Source: a virus
Length of the DNA: 24,514 bases
Direction: 5' to 3' (one strand)
Virus record (IMG/VR): IMGVR_UViG_3300047317_000082
Coordinates: 1-24,514 of that record
Positions 1 to 5,951 of the stretch are shown here, piece after piece (positions within the stretch are counted from its first letter, which is position 1; the number at the start of each line of letters is the position of its first letter). A model generated the notes under the pieces. That model was not told the origin of the DNA, searched no databases, and saw only the letters and a program-made list of their open reading frames with translations. A program made the translations under genes and the position numbers.

Positions 1-564
1 GTCGAGCAGGACGAGCGCGGGGCAGTTATCGCTACGGTTAGAACTGATCCTCCTATCACAGGTGTCACTACTGGGCCTTGGACTCGTCTATTTGTCGCAG
101 ACGTGGAAATCGATCGTTCTGGTGATCCGACGGAATTGGTTAAAAAAGCCGAACAGATCAACCATAGCTACGCGCATCAATCCCGCGCCGCATCAACTTC
201 CGCCAATGTGGCGCAGGGTGCGGAGGCGGTGGAAGGATGGGAAAGCATTCGCGTTAAGAACTTCCTGCCGTTCGTGGAAGCTGTGGAGCGGGCTATCGAC
301 AAAGGCTATCTGCCCGACGCGATGATGGCGGAATGGGTCGCCTTCGAGTTCAGCACGGAACCGCAGCCAGCACAGACAGCGCTCACGGATGATGCGCGCG
401 ATGCGATCCGACGCGCGGCGCTGGAGGAAGCGATCCAGATTATCGAGACGCACAGGGTTCCAGTCGGCAATAGCCCCGCCGGAGAAATGGCGGCTGGATG
501 GACGATGGACGCGTTGCATGAGATTCGTGACGCTATCCGGGCTCTGTCTCAAAAGGAGGCGTGA
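1..564 (+). CDS. Unrecognised phage protein, 5' end outside window
   Basis: The reading frame is open from base 1 to the TGA at 562-564, giving at least 187 codons. A GTG at 103 could serve as a start, but the frame upstream of it reads as normal protein (ending PWTRLFVADVEI just before it), so I treat the gene as entering from outside the window. The C-terminal third is helical and acidic, with a motif GEMAAGWTMDALHEIRDAI close to the end; similar C-termini occur in small accessory phage proteins of unknown role. No catalytic or membrane motif is visible. Its TGA overlaps the ATG of the next gene (TGATG), so the two are translationally coupled. Function unknown; that it is coding is fairly sure because of the strong ribosome binding site for the coupled downstream gene and consistent G/C third positions. 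Confidence 0.7.
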   Translation, partial: VEQDERGAVIATVRTDPPITGVTTGPWTRLFVADVEIDRSGDPTELVKKAEQINHSYAHQSRAASTSANVAQGAEAVEGWESIRVKNFLPFVEAVERAIDKGYLPDAMMAEWVAFEFSTEPQPAQTALTDDARDAIRRAALEEAIQIIETHRVPVGNSPAGEMAAGWTMDALHEIRDAIRALSQKEA

Positions 565-968
565 TGCCACTGCAGAAAAACATCGACATCGTCGCCCGCG
601 CAGTGAAGCGCGGCGGAACGTTCCGCGAGCTTGCCGACGATACCGGGCTTTCAGTGCCCTGCGTCAAAAAGATCCTTCTTGCGATGCATGCTCAGAAGCT
701 CGTGCACATCGAGGGTTACCCGAAGATCGGATGTGTGCACGTAGCGTCCTATAAATCTGGCCCCGGCGAAGACGCGAAAAAGCCGCCGAAGCTGACGCTG
801 GAAGACCACCGGGAACGCCACAAGGAATACCGAAGGCAGGCCAAGCAGAGAGCCGAGGAGCACGCTGAGAAACAGAGAAGCGAGCGGATTAGGCAGGAGC
901 TGGCCCGGCCGGCGTTTCGTGACCCGTTCATCGCCGCCCTGTTTGGCCCTTATGAGGCGCGGGCATGA
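564..968 (+). CDS. Small winged-helix-like DNA-binding protein
   Basis: This encodes 134 residues. The start is the ATG at 564, preceded by AGGAGG at 554-559; the in-frame GTG at 561 sits too close to that site. Residues about 5-50 read like a helix-turn-helix of winged type: FRELADDTGLSVPCVKKIL fits the two helices, followed by a hydrophobic stretch that could be the wing. The remainder (about 75-115) is a very basic and acidic predicted helix rich in Arg, Glu and Gln. It is probably a transcription regulator or a DNA-binding accessory protein in the integration/early region, but no specific family is recognised. It is coupled to the preceding gene by TGATG, and its stop at 966-968 overlaps an ATG that opens only a 19-codon frame. 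Confidence 0.65.
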   Translation: MPLQKNIDIVARAVKRGGTFRELADDTGLSVPCVKKILLAMHAQKLVHIEGYPKIGCVHVASYKSGPGEDAKKPPKLTLEDHRERHKEYRRQAKQRAEEHAEKQRSERIRQELARPAFRDPFIAALFGPYEARA

Positions 969-1020
969 TTGAGGCAGCGGAACAAGTGATCAAGACCACC
1001 AAGATTGCATGGGGCATGAA

Positions 1021-1281
1021 ATGAAAACGGTATTTCTTCTGATGGCACAGTTCGATAGCCGCCTGCAGCTCTCGCTCGACGACGTCTGTGAAGCGATCGG
1101 CTACGCAAAGCAGACGGCATACAACGAGATCAGCGCGGGGTCGTTCCCGATCCCGATGCAGAAGCGCGCCGGGAAATGGGTTGCGGACATTCGGGATGTC
1201 GCCGACTACCTGGACACCGCGCGGGCGAGCGCCAAAGCGCAGTTCGACAAGCAGAAAGAGAGAATGGCTGCGTTCACGTGA
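1021..1281 (+). CDS. PrtN-like small HTH protein (pyocin-activator family)
   Basis: This encodes 86 residues beginning MKTVFLLMAQF, which matches my memory of the start of the PrtN/pyocin activator family. That likeness is why I prefer the ATG at 1021 to the in-frame ATG at 1009; a GGGG run lies about 8 bases upstream. The body contains a predicted helix-turn-helix (LDDVCEAIGYAKQTAYNEIS) and then a segment with WVADIRDVADYLD, as in excisionase/MerR-like small DNA-binding proteins. In Pseudomonas, PrtN activates pyocin genes. Next to a phage integrase, a role as excision factor or as regulator of integrase or late genes is more likely, but this is inference. The gene runs head-on into the integrase gene, with one base between the two stop codons. 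Confidence 0.7.
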   Translation: MKTVFLLMAQFDSRLQLSLDDVCEAIGYAKQTAYNEISAGSFPIPMQKRAGKWVADIRDVADYLDTARASAKAQFDKQKERMAAFT

Positions 1282-1282
1282 T

Positions 1283-2329
1283 TCACGCGTCGCCGTTGGA
1301 TACCGCCAGAAACAATCCCCGATGCAGGTCCCTCGCCCGGACCTGCGTATATCTCCTCAACATCTTCCAATCGCGGTGGCCGCTCACCAGCGCCACCTGC
1401 TCTATCCGATAGCCCTGTTCGAACAGGCGCGAAATCCCTTCATGCCGCAGATCGTGAAAATGGAGATCGATGATCTTCAGGTCGGTGCATGCGCGCGGGA
1501 AGATGGTGGAAAAGCTCTTTTCGTTGTACGGGAAAACCCGACCGTCCGGGCTTTTAGGTTGCCGCATCGCAATATCGAACGCCTCGCCGAGCAGCGGGAC
1601 CGTCTGGTTGTTCCCGATCTTTTCCTGTGGGTGCTTGCGGTCGCGGATCAGGATTGTGCGCTCGGCCTCATTCAAGTCATCGCGCCGTAGGGACGTGATT
1701 TCGCCCGCGCGCATGGTCGTAGCGATGGCAAACCGAATGATTTCCGACATGGGGATGCGCTGCCGCGGCTTGCCGTCGAAGTGGGCGCAGAGCGCGCTGA
1801 TTTCCGAATCAGTCGGCCGGCGGTCGCGCTCCAGCGACTTAGATACCAGTGTCATGAACTTCAGCGATGGTCGCGCGTCTTCTACCGGCGTTGCCTTGAA
1901 CGGGATTTTGAACATGGTCCGCGCAATGCGAAGGATCTGCGCGAGATAGGTCATTTCAATGCCGATCGTGACACCGCCGGCACCCGACTCGTTGCGCTTC
2001 TTCGCATACTCGACGAGGGCTGAGCTTGTGATTTCGGCCAGGCTCATTCCCGTCAGACCGCGGCGCAGCATGTCCAGCGCGCCCGCCTTCGACCTGCCGA
2101 ACGGCTTCTTTTCCCCGATCTCCCGCTCGTAGCGCTTGATCAGATCGTCGATGGTAATATCCGCCAGCCGTCGCTCATCGTTGAACGCGCCGGCCCGCAT
2201 GTCTTCCTCTATCCGCGCGGCCCATGCTTTGGCGTGCGACTGCTTGTCGAATGTCTGCGTGATTGGCGCATGCCCCTTGCGGCGGATCTGAGCCCGCCAT
2301 TTGTCCCCGATCTTCAATATCGATGCCAC
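1283..2329 (-). CDS. int: Tyrosine-type site-specific integrase
   Basis: This encodes 348 residues from the GTG at 2329, which has AAAGGGG just upstream. A longer reading from 2431 would add 34 residues that fall in the attachment region and look non-coding. The protein has an N-terminal DNA-binding part beginning SILKIGDKWRAQIRRKG, a central core-binding helical region (about 55-150) and a C-terminal catalytic domain. The tyrosine recombinase residues are all visible: Arg207 (TTMRAGE), Lys232 or Lys237, His292 and Arg295 (HFHDLRHEG), His318 (VSGHRDW) and the nucleophile Tyr327 (RRYTQV). It would carry out integration and, with an excision factor, excision. It is transcribed in the same direction as the late genes, away from the putative attachment site. 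The length is normal for phage integrases. Confidence 0.95.
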   Translation of the reverse strand: MASILKIGDKWRAQIRRKGHAPITQTFDKQSHAKAWAARIEEDMRAGAFNDERRLADITIDDLIKRYEREIGEKKPFGRSKAGALDMLRRGLTGMSLAEITSSALVEYAKKRNESGAGGVTIGIEMTYLAQILRIARTMFKIPFKATPVEDARPSLKFMTLVSKSLERDRRPTDSEISALCAHFDGKPRQRIPMSEIIRFAIATTMRAGEITSLRRDDLNEAERTILIRDRKHPQEKIGNNQTVPLLGEAFDIAMRQPKSPDGRVFPYNEKSFSTIFPRACTDLKIIDLHFHDLRHEGISRLFEQGYRIEQVALVSGHRDWKMLRRYTQVRARDLHRGLFLAVSNGDA

Positions 2330-2343
2330 GGTCGCCCCTTTCG

Positions 2344-2363
2344 TTGTAGCAAAATTGTAGCAA
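2344..2363 (+). repeat. Pair of TTGTAGCAA boxes 11 bp apart (left arm)
   Basis: TTGTAGCAA occurs at 2344-2352 and again at 2355-2363, giving an 11-bp period, about one helical turn. A related box, CTGTAGCACA, is at 2411-2420. They lie directly upstream of the integrase start, so besides being arm sites they may allow the integrase to control its own promoter. Confidence 0.75.
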
Positions 2364-2550
2364 CAAAAGGTGAAAAGCAAGGAAACGGAGGTCAGAGTTG
2401 GTAGAATCGCCTGTAGCACAACATTCCGCAAACCGTTGATTTATATGGCTAAACCCAATGTTTATAAGGGTCGTCGGGTATGTATAGCCCCGATGATGGA
2501 CTGGTGCCAAGTAAGTTGATGGGTGCCCGGCCAGCAAGGCTTTGGGGAAT

Positions 2551-2584
2551 GTTGCTACGGATGCTGTAGCAACCCTGTAGCAAC
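2551..2584 (+). repeat. Cluster of GTAGCAAC boxes (right arm)
   Basis: CTGTAGCAAC is present at 2564-2573 and at 2575-2584, again 11 bp apart. GTTGCTAC at 2551-2558 is an inverted copy. The inverted copy together with the box at 2411 forms longer inverted arms: GTAGCACAACATTCC at 2414-2428 against GGAATGTTGCTAC at 2546-2558, read on the other strand. Confidence 0.75.
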
Positions 2585-2600
2585 GCGCGCCAGAAATAGC

Positions 2601-2625
2601 AAAGCCGCCCGAAGGCGGCTTTTTC
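2601..2625. terminator. Rho-independent terminator, probably bidirectional
   Basis: A 9-bp perfect stem AAAGCCGCC/GGCGGCTTT (2601-2609 with 2614-2622) has a CGAA loop and a T run on the plus strand. On the minus strand the stem ends in TTT followed by a broken T run. The holin stop codon lies at its edge, so it ends the lysis operon before the attachment region and could also stop plus-strand transcripts. Confidence 0.8.
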
Positions 2626-3175
2626 ATCCCCGGTTGTCGCTCGACACGCGGGGGTCGCTTTGCATCTTCCCGCGAAAGAAGCTGGCCACGCCGAGCACGC
2701 CACCGATAGCAATCCACGCCTCGGGCGGGATGCTCGGCTGCGCAATGTTCGGCCACCACCCACGCAGCAGCGGGATGATGAAGTAAGCACCGATCCACGC
2801 GAACCCGAAACAGAATCCGACGAACGGGCGCCATGCGTAGGTCGGCCAGTGATCCGCCTTCGCCTCAACCTGCATCGTCTGGTTGACCACCGCGGTGTTG
2901 GCTTGATCGGCGGCCAACTCGGCCTTCTCGACATCGGCGGCGATCTGCGCGAGCTGCGCCTGCTGGTCGAGCACGGCTTTCTGATACTGCATCGCAAGAT
3001 TCGGGTCCGACTGGATAGCAGCGAGCGCGGCGTCGGGCGCTGACTGCCCTGTCACAGTTTGAGCGATGCTGACCACTTTGCTGGCGACATCTTCGGCCTT
3101 CGAGCCACCGAGCCAGCCGGCGATCATCGGTACGAAGTGCGCGAGCGCCATTGCGATAGGGATAAGCGGCATCAT
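2624..3175 (-). CDS. Holin of the three-transmembrane GTA type
   Basis: This encodes 183 residues. Hydrophobic segments lie at about 5-23, 116-137 and 153-167. Between the first and second is a long charged and Gln/Ala-rich helical region (about 60-107). This arrangement, and the segment WPTYAWRPFVGFCFGFAWIG, match the 'holin of 3TMs' family (PF11351) found in phages and gene-transfer agents. The protein would make lesions in the inner membrane that release the muramidase encoded just upstream. Its ATG overlaps the endolysin stop (ATGA), so the two are made together; a second ATG follows immediately. No Rz/Rz1 pair was found, and the very long soluble region is worth noting. The family assignment is from memory of the pattern. 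Confidence 0.82.
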   Translation of the reverse strand: MMPLIPIAMALAHFVPMIAGWLGGSKAEDVASKVVSIAQTVTGQSAPDAALAAIQSDPNLAMQYQKAVLDQQAQLAQIAADVEKAELAADQANTAVVNQTMQVEAKADHWPTYAWRPFVGFCFGFAWIGAYFIIPLLRGWWPNIAQPSIPPEAWIAIGGVLGVASFFRGKMQSDPRVSSDNRG

Positions 3176-3654
3176 GCGGCTCCTTTTATGAGGTTGTTGG
3201 CGATGCGATTCGTCCAGCCCCTACCAAAGATGCCGAACGTCTTGAGTGACGTGAAATAGCGCAGGCGCAGCGCGTTCCAGCGCAGGATGAACTTGAGCGG
3301 GTCGGTGGCCTGCACCGCGGCGATAGTCACGGGTCCCATGAGGCCGTCGACATGAGCGCCGGCCGCGCCCTGTAACCAGATGACGCAGTGGCCACCGTTA
3401 TAGTTGGCGTCGAAGACCTGAAACGCGACGCGCGGGTCGAATTCGTCGAGGTGCAGCGGGTCCCAGTACAGTTTTTTTGCGATGGCCTTCGCCGTGTCGC
3501 GCGGCAGGTCCGTCATCGGCCCCGCGTAGCCCGACGCACGCGCGACGCGCTCTGTCACGCCCCAACAGGTCGCGCCCCCTGGGTCCTTCGGGTTGTCGAC
3601 ATACCGGCCCTCGTTCCCGATCAGGGCCTCAAACGCATCATCGAAGCTGGTCAC
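3172..3654 (-). CDS. Endolysin, N-acetylmuramidase of glycoside hydrolase family 108
   Basis: This encodes 160 residues from a GTG at 3654 with GGAGAG upstream. The N-terminal half carries the GH108 signature: Glu15 in IGNEGRYVDNPKDPGGATCW followed by GVT, with Glu15 the expected catalytic acid. The C-terminal half (about 75-155) has AFQVFDANYNGG, VDGLMGPVTIAAV and GRGWTNRIAN, matching the peptidoglycan-binding partner domain (PG_binding_3) normally attached to this family. It cleaves the glycan strand of peptidoglycan at host lysis. There is no signal peptide or signal-anchor, so export depends on a holin. It overlaps the upstream small membrane-protein gene by 17 bases and the downstream holin gene by 4. 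Confidence 0.92.
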   Translation of the reverse strand: MTSFDDAFEALIGNEGRYVDNPKDPGGATCWGVTERVARASGYAGPMTDLPRDTAKAIAKKLYWDPLHLDEFDPRVAFQVFDANYNGGHCVIWLQGAAGAHVDGLMGPVTIAAVQATDPLKFILRWNALRLRYFTSLKTFGIFGRGWTNRIANNLIKGAA

Positions 3655-3823
3655 GCTCTCTCCGGATAACCTTGTCGCGCATCAGAACGTATGACTGAAG
3701 GCCGATATAGACGATGGTCGCCGCGGCGACGTACCAGTTGATGTCGTGGTTCATGAACCAGAACCAGTAGTTGGCGCCAAGTGGCGGCGCAGCCTTTACT
3801 GCGCTTGCTGCAACGTCGTGCAT
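3638..3823 (-). CDS. Small single-span membrane protein of the lysis cassette
   Basis: This encodes 61 residues from the ATG at 3823, preceded by GGGGAA; a longer frame from 3916 runs through a terminator and is rejected. The protein has a short N-terminal tail, one hydrophobic span (about 29-48, WYVAAATIVYIGLQSYVLM) and a very basic C-terminus (RDKVIRRERDQLR). This is the build of small one-span holins or of holin regulators. As the first gene of the lysis cassette, overlapping the endolysin start, it probably takes part in lysis timing. Whether it or the three-span protein is the true holin cannot be decided. Upstream on the minus strand there is a TATAGA hexamer (3849-3854) but no convincing -35. 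Confidence 0.65.
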   Translation of the reverse strand: MHDVAASAVKAAPPLGANYWFWFMNHDINWYVAAATIVYIGLQSYVLMRDKVIRRERDQLR

Positions 3824-3871
3824 GTGAGATTCCCCGTTTTTAGGTTGTTCTATACTTCGGTCGCGCGGCAT

Positions 3872-3896
3872 AAAAAAAGCCGCTCGGGGAGCGGCT
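3872..3896 (-). terminator. Rho-independent terminator between ejection and lysis genes
   Basis: A perfect 8-bp stem AGCCGCTC/GAGCGGCT (3878-3885 with 3889-3896) with a GGG loop is followed on the minus strand by seven T. It stands after the stop of the 645-residue ejection protein (4014) and before the lysis cassette, so lysis genes need read-through, antitermination or their own promoter. Confidence 0.85.
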
Positions 3897-3899
3897 CTC

Positions 3900-4175
3900 A
3901 TGTACGAACAGATCATTCAGCTGGGTCTGATAAAAATAGCCATCATGTCGGCAGTCGCGCTTGTCTATGGCTTCTGCAAGGCAGCATGGGACTCCGGCGT
4001 CGTGCGCGACTCATTACTGATTCGCCGGCTGAAGAATGCCGCCCAGCAGCCCGTTGACGACGGCTGGACGACCGTAATTGAGGAGCCCGCGCACCGCCGG
4101 GCCTGGAAGCGCCTGACCGGACGACGCGGCAGCACGACTGTCGAGAAACGGCAGGAGCGCGTTCGGATCGAGTAG
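3900..4175 (+). CDS. Doubtful small membrane protein, antisense to late operon
   Basis: This plus-strand frame of 91 codons starts at an ATG 3 bases after a terminator hairpin, with GGGGAG of the hairpin 9 bases upstream. Residues about 5-28 form a good hydrophobic span (LIKIAIMSAVALVYGF), followed by a basic soluble tail. The span falls in the 117-base gap where no minus-strand gene exists, which argues for real coding. The rest overlaps the 3' end of the ejection-protein gene on the other strand and could be chance. No family is recognised. I keep it as a weak candidate only. Confidence 0.25.
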   Translation: MYEQIIQLGLIKIAIMSAVALVYGFCKAAWDSGVVRDSLLIRRLKNAAQQPVDDGWTTVIEEPAHRRAWKRLTGRRGSTTVEKRQERVRIE

Positions 4176-5951
4176 GTAGTTGCCGAGGTTACCTTGCAGC
4201 CTTGCACCGACTGACTGGCCGAGCTTGTTTGATGCGGCCAGAGCGCCGCCGGCGGCAAGCGGGTGACCGGCCAGAAGTGCGCCACCCGCGGCCACCGCTT
4301 TCCCGAGCCCTGTCGCACCCTGGAAATTCGGCCCATAGAGATTGCGTGCGAGCCAGCCATTGGCCGCGAGGTTGTACGCCGTGTCGCTGCCCGGCGTGCG
4401 CACCGAGTTCGAGATCGTCGCGCGCTGCAGATCCTGACCGATCCCCTGGAGCGTCCCATGCGCGTTGGCGTCGATGCCGTAAGTCGCCGCGTTCCCGCTG
4501 TTCATCGCCTTCGTCAGCGCCGCACGGTACGGCATCATCTGGATTTCCGGCGCACCGCCCGCGTTCATCGCGCGCGTGCCGAGCCCGTTGGCGATCTGCT
4601 GGCCGACTTCCATCGTATTCACCGGTACGCTGCCCGCCGCATAGGCCGCGTCTGCCTGCTGCACGCCGGGGATATAGGTCTGCGTCCAGCTATCGACGTT
4701 GTTTTTCAGTGCCGTGAGCGCGCCTGCTTTCGTATTCGCGCCCGCGCGCTGCGCTTCACTGATCATGTCGCCCAGCGCGCGCGACGTGTAATCCAGTGCG
4801 GCGCCGTTGATCGTCTTGGACTGAGGCGTCGGCCAGACTGGCGCGACGCCGCGGCCGGTTGCTGAATTCAGCGACGCAATCTGATTCGCCCGCTGCATCG
4901 CCTCCTGCATTTCCGGGATCTGCGCATAGCGCATGAAAGCGGGCCCGACGTTGGCAGTCGACTGATGAGCCGCATCGTAGAGCGGTTGCGCCGTGGCGGA
5001 ACGCGCCTGCGTCGCGGCATCGAGTGCGGTCTGATCCTGCGCCACGCCCATCAATGCCTGCCAGCGCGCATCGTTGTTGCCGATTGTGCGATTGAGCAGC
5101 GCCGTCCGGAAATCAGGGCTATCGTTCGCGAGCGCCTTCTCGGTCTGTACGAGCATCGGACTAGCACCGGCCTGCGCGGTCGTCGGCAGTGAGCCGGGCA
5201 CGAACTGCTGAGCACCGCGGATACTTTGTGCGACAGCTGCGGCGTCCTGCGGCGACATTGCGCCGGCGAGTCCATTCCCGACAAAGCGGCCCGGCTGAAC
5301 GACCGGCTGCGCAACGTTCCAGATTCCTCTCCCAATCGCAGTTGCGCCGCCGACCGCAGCGGGCGCAGCACCACCGAGAGCTGCGCCGAGACCCATCTGA
5401 GTCGCTTTCTGCGCAGCGAACGATTGACCGTTCGACGGATCGGCAGTCGGCATCATGCCCGCGCCGGCCGCGCCCTGAAGCGCCCCGAGGCCGATCTTTC
5501 CCGGCAGCGACAAGGCTGCATATTCCGGCCCCAGTGCGAGCGTCGGCGCTGTGCCGACGGCGTTGCCGGCGAGACGGGCCAGGTCGATCCCCGATCCACC
5601 GCTCGCCGCGCGCTGCTGCGCATACTGCTGATTCTGCGCGTCGATAGTCTGCTGGATCTGCGGAAGCGCGGCGCGCGCGTCCTTCGCGAACTGGGAGTCA
5701 GGCGCGATCTTGTTGGCCGCCCATGAGAGGCCGTGTGCGATGCCCTGCGCACCGCCGCGCACCGCATCGCCCATGCCCATCACGAAACCGCCTGGCGCGT
5801 TCCATGGGGAAGCCTGTGGCGCCGGCGCGGCGGACGACGTCGTAAGCGCGGGGCCAGCGCCGCCGGCATCCTGCGCGATCAGCGCATCAAGCGACGGCTG
5901 AGCATTGCCCGCGCCTGCGTCCTGCGCAATCAGACTGTCGAGCGCGCTCAT
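4014..5951 (-). CDS. Putative DNA-ejection (internal virion) protein
   Basis: This encodes 645 residues from the ATG at 5951, which overlaps the stop of the upstream gene (ATGA); the longer frame to 5978 has no support. The sequence is rich in Ala, Gly and Gln. The N-terminus holds a tandem motif, LDSLIAQDAG and LDALIAQDAG. Glycine- and alanine-rich hydrophobic stretches occur near residues 55-80, 145-210 and 540-580, and a helical middle lies in between. Proteins of this look, encoded last in the tail module of podoviruses, are usually packed in the virion and injected with the DNA, like P22 gp7, gp16 and gp20. No lytic or enzyme motif was seen. The assignment rests on position and composition. 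Confidence 0.6.
   Translation of the reverse strand: MSALDSLIAQDAGAGNAQPSLDALIAQDAGGAGPALTTSSAAPAPQASPWNAPGGFVMGMGDAVRGGAQGIAHGLSWAANKIAPDSQFAKDARAALPQIQQTIDAQNQQYAQQRAASGGSGIDLARLAGNAVGTAPTLALGPEYAALSLPGKIGLGALQGAAGAGMMPTADPSNGQSFAAQKATQMGLGAALGGAAPAAVGGATAIGRGIWNVAQPVVQPGRFVGNGLAGAMSPQDAAAVAQSIRGAQQFVPGSLPTTAQAGASPMLVQTEKALANDSPDFRTALLNRTIGNNDARWQALMGVAQDQTALDAATQARSATAQPLYDAAHQSTANVGPAFMRYAQIPEMQEAMQRANQIASLNSATGRGVAPVWPTPQSKTINGAALDYTSRALGDMISEAQRAGANTKAGALTALKNNVDSWTQTYIPGVQQADAAYAAGSVPVNTMEVGQQIANGLGTRAMNAGGAPEIQMMPYRAALTKAMNSGNAATYGIDANAHGTLQGIGQDLQRATISNSVRTPGSDTAYNLAANGWLARNLYGPNFQGATGLGKAVAAGGALLAGHPLAAGGALAASNKLGQSVGARLQGNLGNYLLDPNALLPFLDSRAAASSGQALPGPAVRGLLNYGRPAVVNGLLGGILQPANQ

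Larger units (their letters stand above)
2330..2600. other. Putative phage attachment region (attP) with integrase arm sites
   Basis: About 270 bases with no convincing gene lie between the integrase start and the terminator after the holin gene. The stretch is more A/T-rich than its surroundings and holds six copies of a GTAGCAA-type box, clustered at both ends. Such paired short repeats around a central core are the usual layout of integrase arm-type sites in attP. The core would lie somewhere in 2424-2545. No tRNA 3' end was recognised there, so the host integration site cannot be named. Location and repeats are seen directly; the attachment function is inference. Confidence 0.6.

Noticed and set aside
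965-1024. 19-codon frame between the winged-helix gene and the PrtN-like gene
   Set aside because: It starts with an ATGA overlap, but is too short to support as a gene; possibly a coupling leader.
2330-2431. 34-residue N-terminal extension of the integrase
   Set aside because: It covers the GTAGCAA boxes, has Cys/Phe/Leu content unlike integrase, and the GTG at 2329 has its own ribosome site.
2424-2545. tRNA gene or tRNA 3' end as attachment core
   Set aside because: No T-loop, anticodon stem or CCA-adjacent stem could be found on either strand.
2449-2997. Alternative minus-strand frame inside the holin gene as an embedded spanin
   Set aside because: Arg/Ser-rich with no signal, lipobox or coiled coil; typical out-of-frame translation.
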